Shown: positions 26,201 to 31,351, counted from the stretch's first letter. The stretch: 58,112 nucleotides of DNA from Xenorhabdus khoisanae (GCF_001037465.1 NZ_LFCV01000056.1:1-58112), one strand, 5' to 3'. A program made the numbers and translations. The notes: generated by a model from the letters alone, not told the origin.

Positions 26201-28186
26201 TTACTTGGTCTCTTGAATGGCTATACGCTGGTCATTGTTCCACAAGCTGTGCGAGCCGACAGTGTGGCCTTCTTGCAATTTTTAACCACCGCTGACCTTG
26301 ACGTGTTGGATTGTACGCCAATGCAATTGGAGATGTTGCTAGCGGCAGGGTTGTGTCAGCATAAAAAGGGCTTGGTACTGCTGGTTGGGGGGGAAGCGAT
26401 ATCTCCCCAAACCTGGCAGGCCGTAGCCAGTATGCCGCAACTGACGGCCTATAACGTTTATGGTCCGACCGAATGTACGGTTGATGCAACGCTGGCACGT
26501 ATAGAGCCGGACCAGCCTTATCCGACAATGGGTCGCCCGCTGGACAATACGCGCCTTTACTTACTGGATAACGCCGGTTATCCGGTACCATTGGGGGCCG
26601 TGGGAGAGCTGTATATTAGTGGTGCGGGCGTAGCACGGGGTTATCTGAACCAGCCAGAATTAACCGCTGAACGTTTCCTGTCTGACCCCTTTAGCGGTAA
26701 ACCGGATGCACGGATGTACCGCACCGGGGATTTGGCCCGTTACCTACCGAATGGCAATCTGGAATTTCTGGGGCGTAACGACCAACAGGTGAAAATCCGG
26801 GGTTTCCGTATAGAGCCGGGAGAAATTGAGGCCCGGCTGATAGAGTATCCGACGGTAAGTGAAGCCGTTGTCATGGCGCAGGGGGAAGGGCAAGATAGAC
26901 GGCTGGTGGCCTATGTGGTGGCCCCCGTAGATGACAGACTGATTAATCATCTGCGTGTTCACCTGAGTAAGCTGTTACCGGACTATATGGTGCCGGCAGC
27001 GTTTGTCCGTTTGGATGCCCTGCCGTTGACACCGAATGGTAAACTGGATCGTCGGGCATTGCCAGTACCGGGCGAAGAAGCTTTTGTCCGTCAGGCTTAT
27101 GAAACACCGCAAGGGGAGATAGAAATTGCATTAGCGGCTATCTGGTGTGAATTGCTGGGGATTGAGAAAGTGGGGCGGCACGACAATTTCTTTGCATTGG
27201 GAGGCCATTCACTACTTGCCATGCGGATGATAAATCTGACAGCAAAACGTGGCTTGTTTTGTACCCTGAATGCGCTGTTCCAATTTCCCGTGTTATCCGA
27301 ATTAGCGGCAAAAATTATGTCAGATTGGTTATCTCAGCCACAACACAGTGCAACTTCTGTCCGATCTGACGGAACGCAGCTGCCTTTATTCTTTGTTCCC
27401 AGTGGGATAGGTGATTACTCCTATGCTTTTGGGTTAGCTGAACTTATGCAGTCAGGTTATCCGATTTATGCGCTGCCTTGGCCGTCCGTCAACGAGGAAT
27501 GGATACCGACTATGGAAATGCTGGCAACCAGACTAATTGCCTTTATGAAAGCAGTTCAACCAGAAGGCCCATACCGGATATGTGGTTACTCTTCTGGTGG
27601 GGTACTGGCTTATGCCATTGCCCAGCAATTGCTGAATAGCGGCGATAAGGTTGATTTCCTTGGGTTGATTGATACATTTTCCCCTCATTGTTTCAGGAAA
27701 TTAAAGACTCAACTCAAACATGAGTTTCTAACTGAATTAGTAAAGCAATCAGGGAACGAACACTCTACTGCAATTTCAGCATTATATCCGCGAACTGATG
27801 AGCTGAGTTGGGTGCAATTGATTGAGTTTGCACAGCAATTAGGGTTATATCCCTCAAATCTGAGTTCTGACTTAGTCGCAAGGCATATGGAACAGAGAGA
27901 AAACTATACACGAATAGTTAAGGATTATGTGCCGGAAACACTGACGGTAACATTGCATCAGTTCTATGCGACAGAACCTTCTCCACTTATGCCTGTTGTT
28001 ACCGATTCGGAACAGGAACCTTTAACCATGGACTGTTCATTAGGGTGGGGTGAGGTAATGCCGGCTTCTTTACTGCGACTGATGGCTGTACCTGGTGATC
28101 ATTCCAGTCTGTTTGAAGATAAAGAGAATAGAATTGTTTTGGCTCAGGTGCTCAATAGGGCATTAGCAAGCAATGATTACACTTAG
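8210..28186 (+). CDS. six-module nonribosomal peptide synthetase with C-terminal thioesterase
   Basis: This 6658-residue multienzyme is uninterrupted over 20 kb. Order with approximate residues of key motifs: C1 (degenerate, HPVISDC ~150), A1 592, T1 985; E/C2 1086, A2 1672, T2 2061; C3 2253, A3 2730, T3 3119; E/C4 3223, A4 3811, T4 4195; C5 4387, A5 4864, T5 5254; E/C6 5357, A6 5945, T6 6332; TE with GYSSGG near 6460 and histidine in GDHSS. Every T domain has LGGHSLL. C domains 2, 4 and 6 carry the elongated HH(I/L)xxxxGD motif of dual epimerisation/condensation domains (for example HHLLAEEGD), so residues 1, 3 and 5 should be D. Hand-read A codes are: A1 DVWHFSLIDK (Ser), A2 DAEMIGTVIK (basic, Lys-like), A3 and A5 DVSMCGCIIK (unassigned), A4 DAWTIGVVCK (Phe-like), A6 DAQDLGVVDK (Gln). 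The TE probably releases a cyclic or linear hexapeptide. No MbtH gene is in the window. From memory this resembles the synthetase for photoditritide, a peptide with two D-homoarginines; that link is unverified. Confidence 0.95.
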   Translation: MKNDKVMTLPTKCEKASLSTSQEQKGSFHHIKGYSENHHISASYKLVGNLNIDLFQQALNVLSVRHDILCSTWIKNNSLPVVNPLNEDISFSLAISDLRTVDEQEKRVAQVIDETINVPFDFTRGPLLRAVLVLLNNDEYIFLLNQHPVISDCCSVSVLINELCVIYNDLLNHRAVSLPHATHHATESPKPTTYPRLNNLSPKGDICAFTLDKNLTSQLKQISQKHGITLLMTVMTAWAIVLNRLSGQDSVVIGTPFANRNITEPFTNILPLRIDIDDDTTIEELLAQVNYTMINAQDNQDIPFEHLVEAIHPECRSTYPSVFQAVINWLDCFESECEFEGIKISPIDYYSNTVNVELELFMYHRDGEIIGGINYATALFDKQVIERQLNYFLIVLRTIAKNMAQRVKDIDILPADERALLLNQWNDTAGDYPSERCIHELLERQAIKTPQAPALVFNDHILSYAELNQQANQLAHRLIAEGVVPDSRVAICVDRTPLMVIGLLAILKAGGAYVPLDPNYPSARLHYILDDADPVLLLQDEIGANKLHGISVTKKRLDINAVLAEGVELSAENPCVIGLSSRNLAYVIYTSGSTGNPKGVQNEHRSVMNRLYWIQQTYQLTPDDVVLQKTTFSFDVSVWELFCSFINGAKMVLATTAQQKNLSLLVELINQEKVTTLHFVPSVLTAFLKESDAAHCVTLKHLFCSGEALHPITVKHCQALMPWARIYNLYGPTEAAIDVTYWHCPDNFDGQVVPIGKPITNSRIYLLDDQQRPVPLGAVGELYIGGVSVARGYLNKPELTAEYFLADPFHSEPDARMYRTGDLARYDHDGNIEYIGRNDHQVKIRGFRIELGEIETSLETHPSVQQAAVIAYEGIGGDKRLVAYVVLVQGNKSDQTAGMLRQHLLSALPEYMVPAAFVVMTHFPLTPNGKLDRKALPEPDSTAYQRQDYQSPQGEAESLLAEMWSQLLGIKNISRFDNFFTLGGHSLLIVQLMGLLREKNYTVQSGVLFSKPILAEQAALLIKIDDTFAIPPNLIGMECERIIPEMLPLIDIGQADIDRLVSQIPDGVTNIQDIYALSPLQDGILFHHLLAEEGDPYLLTRQIVFANRFLLDRYLAALQQVVDRHDILRTVFIWQGLSVPAQVVLRQVTLSVTELALNPVDGPVYDQLAQHFNPSHYRMDLGQAPLLHLAIAQETDGRWIALQLQHHLIGDHVTMEMMNSEVRAYLAGQGDKLPASVPFRNLVAQARLGVSQTEHTHFFTDMLAEVVEPTLSFGVAEVHHDGSQTTESHRRLAADLNERLRCQAKRLGVSLAALCHLAWAQVVSRTSSQEQVVFGTLLFGRMQVEEGSGSGMGLFINTLPLRLDIGETSVRDSVQETHRRLAELLAHEHASLALAQRCSGVASGTPLFNTLLNYRYSLLPEVSDDVLNGIEFFGEQERTNYPFALSVDDFGDALGLTAQVVHPFDPVRICGYMQQALESLVEALEQSPETPIRALEILPETERTLLLTTWNATETAYPEQLCVHQLFEQQVEKQPDATALVYEDQTLSYAELNARANRLAHHLIALGVEPDQRVAICVTRSPAMVVGLLAVLKAGGAYVPLDPTYPGERLAHMLKDAAPSVVLVDKVGRAVLGDNALAGLITLDPNALPVQPDTNPSIAALTPHHLAYVIYTSGSTGIPKGVMVEHQAVYQRTLGLNETYAVTAQDRVLQFSSFAFDASIEEFFLSLCNGATLVMRNDSWLASIQAFISLARQYHITVMSLPTLFWSELTTRDKTLPLPNCLRLIIIGGEAVKKRAIQDWFAHKTHRPQLLNTYGPTENTVIATYHEIIFPENDCLIGRPISNTCIYLLDKFRQPVPLGCTGEMYIGGEGVARGYLNQPELTAERFLPDSFSHKPNARMYRTGDLARYLPDGDLEFLGRNDHQVKIRGFRIELGEIETRLTEYPAVSEAVVLALGEGQDQRLVAYVVAEPDDGLINRLRTHVSTILPDYMVPAAFVRLEALPLTPNGKLDRQALPAPDEKAFARQVYEAPQGEMEITLAVIWRELLGIEQIGRYDSFFALGGHSLLAVRMMNRIAALNIELPLSTLFKSPTLAGFAKVIEIRFGEQGDRRPAILPISREGHLPLSFSQQRLWFLAQFEGISQTYHIPMALRLRGQLNIDVWQQALDALFTRHEALRSVFVSNDGQPQVELLSTDLGLPIRQYDLRKTPDVDEQLERLCAQETEVPFNLVCGPLIRASLIQLADDDYIFLLIQHHIVSDGWSVDVLMRELNTCYAAFLAGQPNPLPPLTVQYPDYAAWQRQWFSVERLQSQSDYWRTALAGVPVLLDLPTDRPRPSEQSFAGDLVPVVLEPALTDSLKRLSGQQGTTLFMTLLSAWAIVLSRLSGQEDIVIGTPSAGRNHQAVESLIGFFVNTLALRVDLSGAPNAAELLTRVKQTALAAQEHQDLPFEQVVEIVQPSRQLAHTPLFQVMFAWQNNERTGWELPGLAVSPADVLLNIAKFDLELNLFEEEGQIVGALHYATALFDKPTIERQVGYLHAVLQAMVADLQQPVGKMDILAPAERQLLLETWNGTETPYPDPLGIHQVFEQQVGKTPGATALVYEKQTFSYAELNARANRLAHQLIALGVTPDQRVAICVTRSPAMIIGLLAVLKAGGAYVPLDPDYPEERLAHILTDAAPVILLADHAGRAALGEDAIAVRVVLDPNVLPDQPETNPQVPALTSRHLAYVIYTSGSTGTPKGVMVEHRQLVHQITALNTQWVFTASDRVLQFCNPCFDVSVSEIFSALANGSALVLRTDQWTFSAQEFWHLCESFKITYMTIPVQFWRVIADIGESRIYKDLKAICIGGETIPHHELERWLSVHRQHPVLTNCYGPTEATIITTTYCLNDMVGQANIIGRPLPNMRAYLLDADGQPVPLGTVGELYIGGTGVARGYLNRPELTAERFLTDPFSNEPDARMYRSGDLARYLPDGNLVFIGRNDQQVKIRGFRVEPGEIEARLEEHPLVREALVVAFDDSQDKHLVAYVVAQAEEGLSNRLYTYLSTLLPDYMVPTAFVCLPAFPLTPNGKLDRQALPIPDEKALARQTYEAPQGEMEIALASIWRNLLGIEQVSRHDNFFALGGHSLLAIRMIERLHHLGLTLAVRDLFQSPVLSGLAQTLKPHQTVVVPPNAITPATTTLTPAMLPLIDLTQPEIDHIIRQVPGGLANIQDIYALSPLQDGILFHHLLEDEGDPYLLVNQMIFSDRILLNRYLEAVQWVVNRHDILRTAFLWQGLSIPAQVVWRQASLSVTELTLDPADGPVSEQLAQRFDSYHYRLDLSQAPLLRFVVAQETDGRWRVLELLHHLIGDHTTLEVMNREVQAYLAGQRDSLPAPVPFRNLVAQARLGISQMEHTRFFTDMLIGVSEPTLLFGVKKIEVKKTDHDASQITQSHRMLPSTLNDRLRNQARLQGGSLATLCHVALGQVLSRISGQSKVVFGTVLFGRMQAGEGVDSGMGLFINTLPLLLDIDETSVRSSVQAAHSRLAELLEHEHASLALAQRCSGVASGTPLFNMLLNYRHNTLVESTDNIMKGVEFLDGQERTNYPFVLSIEDFGDALGLTAQAIQPFNPGWICGYMQQALESLVEALEQAPERPIRALEILPETERTRLLKTWNATETAYPEQLCIHQLFEQQVEKNPDAPALIYEEQTFSYAELNANANRLAHELMALGVGPDQQVVICVTRSPAMIMSVLAVLKAGGAYVPLDLAYPGARLRHILHEVAPSVVLADKTGHIALGETALGGIVVLDPNMLVDQPDNNPTVPTLTSRHLAYVIYTSGSTGTPKGVMVEHRGLVNLIQEKITQFGISIESRVLQFAALGFDASIWEMMMALGSGASLVIAIDTIRQDPRRLWHYLEQQAVTHTYLPPALLQDGADLPELTIKLTVILGGEAPSALLLQALCNRVTLFNVYGPTEITVCATTWHCPSDYTGTEVPIGRPIANTQIYLLDVHGQPVPLGAVGELYIGGAGVARGYLNRPELTVERFLTDPFSNEPDARMYRTGDLARYLPDGNLVFVGRNDQQVKIRSFRIEPGEIAARLIEYPAVRDAVVLAQGDGYDKRLVAYVVAEADDGLVNNLRTHLSAILPDYMVPAAFVRLDAFPLTPNGKLDRQALSAPDKAAFAHQIYAAPQGEMEIALAAIWRELLGMEQVSRHDNFFALGGHSLLAVRMMNRITALGVELPLSVLFESPSLITFAEAINTRLDKQESILPVIMPISRESELPLSFAQQRLWFLAQIENVGDTYHIPMALRLRGQINITAWQQALNSLFARHEALRSIFFSVEGQPQVKLLASDSGMPLVQHDLREIPDAGTMLERLSTEEIYTPFDLSKGPLIRACLIRLADDEYQFLLTQHHIVSDGWSVSVLMRELSTLYAAFLAGQPNPLPPLTVQYPDYAAWQREWFSVERLQSQSDYWRTALAGVPVLLDLPTDRPRPSEQSFTGDLVPVVLEPALTAALKQLSEQHGTTLFMTLLSAWAIVLSRLSGQEDVVIGTPSAGRNHQAVESLIGFFVNTLALRVDLSGVPNAAELLTRVKQTALAAQAHQDLPFEQVVEIVQPSRQLAHTPLFQVMFAWQNNEHTGWELPGLAVSPADVLLNIAKFDLELNLSEEEDHIVGALHYATALFDKPTIERHVGYLHAVLQAMVADLQQPVGKIDILAPAERQLLLETWNGTETPYPDPLGIHQVFEQQAGKTPGATALIYEKQTFSYAELNARANRLAHQLIALGVTPDQRVAICVTRSPAMIIGLLAVLKAGGAYVPLDPDYPGERLAHILTDAAPVILLADHAGRAALGEDAIAVRVVLDPNVLPDQPETNPQVPALTSRHLAYVIYTSGSTGTPKGVMVEHRQLAHQITALNTQWVFTASDRVLQFCNPCFDVSVSEIFSALANGSALVLRTDQWTFSAQEFWHLCESFKITYMTIPVQFWRVIADIGESRIYKELRAICIGGETMPHHELERWLSVHRQHPVLANCYGPTEATIITSIFCMNDMVGQANTIGRPLPNMRAYLLDADGQPVPLGAVGELYIGGTGVARGYLNRPELTIERFLTDPFSNEPDARMYRSGDLARYLPDGNLVFVGRNDQQVKIRGFRVEPEEIEARLEEHPLVREALVMAFDDGQDKRLVAYVVAQADEGLSNRLYTYLSTLLPDYMVPTAFVRLDAFPLTPNGKRDRQTLPVPDNKALVHQVYEAPKGERETALAIIWRDLLGVEQVSRHDNFFALGGHSLLAIRMIERLHHLGLTLAVRDLFQSPVLSGLAQTLKPHQTVVVPPNAITPATTTLTPAMLPLIDLTQPEIDHIIRQVPGGLANIQDIYALSPLQDGILFHHLLANEGDAYLLMIQQAFANRDLLDRYLAAVQWVVDRHDILRTAFLWQGLSVPVQVVWRQASLSVTELTLDPADGPVSEQLAQRFNPHHYRLDLRQAPLLSFIVAREETDETDGRWILLGLQHHLIGDHTTLDVMNREVQAYLAGQKDSLPAPVPFRRLIAQARMGVSQEEHTRFFTDMLAEVKEPTLPFGLMEVYRNDFQVTECHQMLISTLNERLRSQAKDLNVSLAALCHVAWAQVLSRTSGQQKVVFGTVLFGRMAVGEGTDSGMGMFINTLPLRLDMDETSVRESVQVAHRRLAGLLEHEHASLALAQRCSGVQGEIPLFSALLNYRHNVLPTMSDGIVNDIEFLGAQESTNYPLVLSVEDFGHALGLTVEVAQPYSPEQIVGYMQQALESLVEALEQHPETSVQTLEILPEVERKRLLETWNSTATEYPNTLCIHQLFEQQVEKTPDATALVYEDQTLSYAELNARANRLAHQLIALGVEPDQRVAICVTRSPAMVVGLLAVLKAGGAYVPLDPTYPGERLTHILADAAPAILLADNAGCIALGDKALADLIVLDPNSLPALPDNNPQIPALTSRHLAYVIYTSGSTGRPKGVMVEHDSLLNLHGALTQHVFANSSVPYRVSLNASISFDAALQNLLGLLNGYTLVIVPQAVRADSVAFLQFLTTADLDVLDCTPMQLEMLLAAGLCQHKKGLVLLVGGEAISPQTWQAVASMPQLTAYNVYGPTECTVDATLARIEPDQPYPTMGRPLDNTRLYLLDNAGYPVPLGAVGELYISGAGVARGYLNQPELTAERFLSDPFSGKPDARMYRTGDLARYLPNGNLEFLGRNDQQVKIRGFRIEPGEIEARLIEYPTVSEAVVMAQGEGQDRRLVAYVVAPVDDRLINHLRVHLSKLLPDYMVPAAFVRLDALPLTPNGKLDRRALPVPGEEAFVRQAYETPQGEIEIALAAIWCELLGIEKVGRHDNFFALGGHSLLAMRMINLTAKRGLFCTLNALFQFPVLSELAAKIMSDWLSQPQHSATSVRSDGTQLPLFFVPSGIGDYSYAFGLAELMQSGYPIYALPWPSVNEEWIPTMEMLATRLIAFMKAVQPEGPYRICGYSSGGVLAYAIAQQLLNSGDKVDFLGLIDTFSPHCFRKLKTQLKHEFLTELVKQSGNEHSTAISALYPRTDELSWVQLIEFAQQLGLYPSNLSSDLVARHMEQRENYTRIVKDYVPETLTVTLHQFYATEPSPLMPVVTDSEQEPLTMDCSLGWGEVMPASLLRLMAVPGDHSSLFEDKENRIVLAQVLNRALASNDYT
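12791..13035 (+). repeat. A2 copy of a near-identical patch shared with A6
   Basis: About 245 bases encoding the first part of adenylation domain 2 match 25610-25854 in A6 with only a handful of differences (constant offset 12,819). The two domains diverge beyond it. This looks like intragenic gene conversion of the non-specificity part. Confidence 0.75.
15041..17885 (+). repeat. module 3 copy of a ~2.85 kb near-identical intragenic duplication
   Basis: Starting in the middle of C3 and running through A3 and T3 into the start of E/C4, this segment matches 21443-24287 at a constant offset of 6,402 bases (2,134 codons, two modules). Only scattered substitutions were seen and no indels in the parts compared. 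Both copies read the same specificity code. Confidence 0.85.
21443..24287 (+). repeat. module 5 copy of the ~2.85 kb intragenic duplication
   Basis: Partner of 15041-17885. It covers the end of C5, A5, T5 and the start of E/C6. The similarity stops abruptly just after the FHHLL motif of the following E/C domain. Confidence 0.85.
25610..25854 (+). repeat. A6 copy of the patch shared with A2
   Basis: Partner of 12791-13035. The identity ends just after the GAYVPLDPTYPGER region, before the substrate-binding half of the domain. Confidence 0.75.
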
Positions 28187-28214
28187 TCATTTAGTATGGC
28201 AGTGATAATCATCC

Positions 28215-28243
28215 AATCCGGCATACATTATGTATGCCGGATT
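28215..28243 (+). terminator. hairpin after the NRPS gene
   Basis: A nearly perfect 29-base inverted repeat (14-base arms around one T) starts 29 bases after the NRPS stop. There is no clean T run after it, so it is a terminator or 3'-end stabilising hairpin. Confidence 0.65.
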
Positions 28244-28560
28244 TGACAGAGTGTGCGACTGATTTCTGAAAATGTGTCAGGAAGAAATCTATGGCCCTTG
28301 ACACTTTGTGTCAATTAAATGTCATTTAATGATAGTCGAAACCCCATCCAAACTCTATATACTAACTTGAATGTAATATTTAGAGTATGGAATGTTCCTT
28401 TTCAGGATGATTTAATCCTTACACTTATTTTAATTAATTTATCCCAGGGAATGGTGGCAGGTATAACTTTCTCCTCATCATACTTGTATGAAACATGCAT
28501 TGGATTAGGTTGCAAGAGATAAACCTGTTAATTCATTTTTTAATTAATGGATTAGGATAT
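28244..28560. other. intergenic region upstream of the methyltransferase operon
   Basis: 317 bases lie between the NRPS terminator and the next operon. Short open frames occur but lack ribosome binding sites or family resemblance. The operon promoter presumably lies here. Confidence 0.45.
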
Positions 28561-29301
28561 ATGTTTTCTATTAACCCCTCAACATTTGATGAGTATGCAG
28601 GACTCTATGAAAAGATGAGTTCCTGGTCCTACCGTAAAGAATTAGAGCTGCCAACGCTAGAAAATTTATTGGGAGACTTATCCGGTCTGAGTGTGCTGGA
28701 TTTCGGATGTGGCCCGGGTGCAATTACACGTTGGCTGAAAGGTCGAAAAGCCAAATGTATTGTTGGTCAGGATATTTCCGAAGGCATGCTTAATTATGCC
28801 CGTCGCCGCGAAGAAAAAGAAAAGGATGATATTAGATATATTTCAGAAGTTAGTGAAGATTATAACGAATATTTCGATGTCGTCCTTGCTGTTTATGTAA
28901 TGCCCTATGCAGCTAACCACGAAGAATTACTAAAAATGAGCCAAACCATGGCAAGGGTATTAAAGCCAGGTGGCCGATTAATCACACTCCCTATTCATCC
29001 ACAGTTTAGCGCCGATCCGGAATATTATCGTCCCTTTGGTTTTCGCCTGATTGAAGAGCAACCTCGTGCGGATGGGAGCCCTGTTCGACTTCATATCTGT
29101 CAGACACCGTACGATATCAATATTCAAGCCTACCATTGGTCGCATTCGACATTAGAAAATACACTGCAACAGTCCGGTTTCCATGCGATAAACTGGAAGC
29201 CGTTAAATATACCCGCCAATCCGGACTTACTGGACCTTTCTCCCTATGTTAAATGCCCGCATGCAGCCATCATTGAATGTATTAAGAGGGAGGCATGCTA
29301 A
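28561..29301 (+). CDS. class I SAM-dependent methyltransferase
   Basis: This is a 246-residue soluble methyltransferase. Motif I is VLDFGCGPG, followed by the acidic end of strand 2 (VGQDIS) and a post-motif II region FDVVLAVYVMPYA; ARVLKPGGRLI is the typical motif before strand 5. The start at 28561 is chosen because the family-like N-terminus (FSINPSTFDEYAGLYEKM) begins there, with AGGA close upstream. The frame is open further upstream but without family resemblance. It overlaps the next gene by 7 bases, so it is the first gene of a compact operon. The acceptor is unknown. Sequence resembles UbiE/Methyltransf_11-type small-molecule enzymes, so a metabolite substrate is more likely than DNA or protein. 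Confidence 0.85.
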   Translation: MFSINPSTFDEYAGLYEKMSSWSYRKELELPTLENLLGDLSGLSVLDFGCGPGAITRWLKGRKAKCIVGQDISEGMLNYARRREEKEKDDIRYISEVSEDYNEYFDVVLAVYVMPYAANHEELLKMSQTMARVLKPGGRLITLPIHPQFSADPEYYRPFGFRLIEEQPRADGSPVRLHICQTPYDINIQAYHWSHSTLENTLQQSGFHAINWKPLNIPANPDLLDLSPYVKCPHAAIIECIKREAC

Positions 29302-30425
29302 GTTCTTTGGGTCGATATTCTGTCTCCAGCATTGAACATATTGACAGGCATGAGTGGGATGCGCTGGTTACCGACAATGATTTTTTCCACAGTCACGGCT
29401 GGTTAGCCGGGTTGGATTACGCTTTGGGTCAGACGGATGTTTTTGCCCTGAACGGGAATACCGGGGTGTTGGGCGGTTGCGCTTTATGGAAAGGTGAAGA
29501 TCGTCCAGGGCTGTTCTATCTGCCGGATTATTTCCCCGGGCTGAAAGGCCCTTGGCAACAGCCATTCTTGTGGGGAGGTGCCCGTCGCTCGACGCATAAT
29601 GAGTTCCCCTGTGTACGGGGCGCTCGGCGTGGTGAAGCATTGTCAACCATGGCCGAAATGCTGATTCAGTACTCCGCAAGCCAGAGGTATTACGCAAGCA
29701 TTGTCCCTTTTATGCCATTACACCGGGCGCTGGAAATGGCTCGCTATTGTCCTTACGCCCGGGTACTGATGCACTCGGCAGAAGCGACTATACCTGTACC
29801 CACTGGTGGCCTGGATTCACAATTACAACTACTGAGCTCCCGCCACCGGATAAGAACTAACGCAGAACTGGCTGCTTTTTCACGCTCAGGGAATCGGGTG
29901 GAATGGTGTCAACTGGATGAGCATCTACTGAAATCAGCCGCGGAGCTTATCGCCAACAACAGAGAAAAATATGGTAGCCATCAGGGAATTGACTGGATGC
30001 TTCGCATATTTGACGGCCAAAAAAAATCTTCAGTCATAGACACTGCCATCGCTGCTGTTGCCAGGCGTGGCCAGCAAATAGTGGGGATCACTATCTTCTA
30101 CCGTTTTGGTACAACCCTTCATGCCCGCTATTACGGTTCGAACTATCAGATCGATGATAACGACTTTCGTTATTTTGTTCTGACTTACTACCATTCCCTC
30201 GATTATGCCGCAAAAAATGGTCTGCACGAATGTCGGTTATCAATTTCTGCCCTTAGAGCCAAGACACTACGTGGAGCGAAAATAGAGCCGCTAGCAGCAC
30301 TGTTACTGTTCGAGAACGCACCTTTGTCTACAGACGAATGTGAAGATTACAACCATCGTTTTTATCAATATTATCAAAAGCAATACAGTACCCACCTGAC
30401 CCCCGATTGGGCACTACTTGCTTAA
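29295..30425 (+). CDS. BioF2/FemAB-like GNAT-fold N-acyltransferase
   Basis: This 376-residue protein has the layout of peptidoglycan-bridge or BioF2-like acyltransferases (double GNAT fold). There is an N-terminal half with DNDFFHSHGWLAGL and LWGGARRS. The C-terminal half has the pattern RGQQIVGITIFYRFG, ARYYGSN and FRYFVLTYYHSLDYAAKNGL that typifies the family. Such enzymes transfer an acyl or aminoacyl group to an amine. GAGGG precedes the ATG. It overlaps the methyltransferase gene by 7 bases and is followed 11 bases later by the NIPSNAP-like gene. The substrate is not predictable. Context suggests small-molecule tailoring, separate from the NRPS transcript, which terminates upstream. Confidence 0.65.
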   Translation: MLSSLGRYSVSSIEHIDRHEWDALVTDNDFFHSHGWLAGLDYALGQTDVFALNGNTGVLGGCALWKGEDRPGLFYLPDYFPGLKGPWQQPFLWGGARRSTHNEFPCVRGARRGEALSTMAEMLIQYSASQRYYASIVPFMPLHRALEMARYCPYARVLMHSAEATIPVPTGGLDSQLQLLSSRHRIRTNAELAAFSRSGNRVEWCQLDEHLLKSAAELIANNREKYGSHQGIDWMLRIFDGQKKSSVIDTAIAAVARRGQQIVGITIFYRFGTTLHARYYGSNYQIDDNDFRYFVLTYYHSLDYAAKNGLHECRLSISALRAKTLRGAKIEPLAALLLFENAPLSTDECEDYNHRFYQYYQKQYSTHLTPDWALLA

Positions 30426-30436
30426 AGGAGAACCCT

Positions 30437-30781
30437 ATGTTGCATCTGATGTATTTACTAAAACCTACACATAAGGCTCATCAGGATATGGCCGCATTTT
30501 GGCAATGGGTAGAACAACGTGATGAATGGTTCTACCGTTCGTTGGCGATGGCAGAAGAACGGCGTTGGTATATTCGCACGATTGGCAATAACGTCCATTG
30601 CCTTGAGCATTACGTCACATTCGCCGACGAAGCCGCTTGGGGGAAGTATCGCCAGGCCGTGTCAAAACTCTGCAAAGATCCCGAATGGGAAAAGATCCGC
30701 ATCGAACAAGATCTGTGGTGGGAAATTTTGGAGTCAAGATTATTGAATGATGCACCTTTTATCCATAATGCAAGGAGATAA
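30437..30781 (+). CDS. small NIPSNAP-like alpha/beta-barrel protein
   Basis: This 114-residue protein looks like a ferredoxin-like dimeric alpha/beta barrel: MLHLMYLLKPTHKA, a long helix rich in Trp/Glu, then NNVHCLEHYVTFADEAAWGKY. This is the NIPSNAP style (strand-helix-strand with W/Y-rich helix), but the match is by pattern only. The start at 30437 has AAAGGAG six bases upstream; an in-frame ATG at 30407 inside the upstream gene has none. It may be a small enzyme or binding protein acting with its operon neighbours. Confidence 0.6.
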   Translation: MLHLMYLLKPTHKAHQDMAAFWQWVEQRDEWFYRSLAMAEERRWYIRTIGNNVHCLEHYVTFADEAAWGKYRQAVSKLCKDPEWEKIRIEQDLWWEILESRLLNDAPFIHNARR

Positions 30782-30782
30782 C

Positions 30783-31304
30783 ATGACACTGGAACAACGC
30801 AGCCGGGAATTAGTCAACAGCGCTCGCTTTTTCACTCTTGCCAGTCAGGGAGCTGACAACCTTCCCTGGGCTTCTACCGTCAATTACGTTCCACTGTTTG
30901 ATCCTTTAAGATTGGTGTGGTACTCAATGAGAACCGCCAAACATTCCAGGAATATTCACCATTGTGCAGCAGTCAGTGGTTCACTGTTTCGCTATGACAT
31001 GCAGAAAACTTCCCCCATAGGTCTGGATGGGGCGCAATTTACTGGCATTGTCAGGGAAATACCAGAATGCGAATGTGAACATATTCATCAGAGCTATTAC
31101 CATCTCAATTTTCCCGATGAACTGGAGCGTGCACGCTGGGAGTTGCCACTACATGAATTTTATGGGGATGGTTCACGCCGTTTTTACGCACTGCTTATCA
31201 ACGACTGGTGGTTACTGGATATAGATACCTGGCTGAAAACAAAAGAAGACCGAAGAGTTTCTGTTCCAATCTCTCAATTGCTTGAATCAATAAAGGAAAA
31301 ATAA
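30783..31304 (+). CDS. PPOX-type FMN-binding split-barrel protein
   Basis: This 173-residue protein is of the pyridoxamine-5'-phosphate-oxidase-like split-barrel superfamily. Visible pattern: RSRELVNSARFFTLAS, then DNLPWASTVNYV, LVWYSMRTAKHSRNI (flavin-phosphate contact region) and a later FTGIVREI strand. Members bind FMN, F420 or haem and reduce or sense small molecules. The start at 30783 lies one base after the previous stop, with AAGGAG upstream. Its stop TAA overlaps the ATG of a 15-codon ORF (TAATG). The reaction is unknown. Together with the methyltransferase and acyltransferase it suggests a short redox-tailoring pathway. Confidence 0.65.
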   Translation: MTLEQRSRELVNSARFFTLASQGADNLPWASTVNYVPLFDPLRLVWYSMRTAKHSRNIHHCAAVSGSLFRYDMQKTSPIGLDGAQFTGIVREIPECECEHIHQSYYHLNFPDELERARWELPLHEFYGDGSRRFYALLINDWWLLDIDTWLKTKEDRRVSVPISQLLESIKEK

Positions 31305-31351
31305 TGAGTCTACTAGATACGTTGGCTGGCAAGCTGCTCGTCTCCTGCTAA
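31304..31351 (+). CDS. 15-codon ORF, possible mini-peptide or decayed gene start
   Basis: MSLLDTLAGKLLVSC is encoded with AAAGGA seven bases upstream. Its start codon overlaps the stop of the PPOX-like gene, so it would be translationally coupled. Two readings are possible. It may be a real mini-peptide with a C-terminal Cys. Alternatively it may be the first codons of a gene cut down by decay; the start resembles YidB/DUF937 proteins, which open with M-S/G-LLD. No continuation in frame was recognised before the direct repeat at 31433. Confidence 0.35.
   Translation: MSLLDTLAGKLLVSC

Noticed and set aside
8210-28186. A CRISPR- or array-like repeat structure in the NRPS
   Set aside because: The repeated blocks are protein modules of about 3.2 kb spacing with normal coding sequence.
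28319-28522. 67-codon plus-strand frame before the methyltransferase gene
   Set aside because: It has no ribosome binding site and no recognisable motif; it lies in the leader of the next operon.
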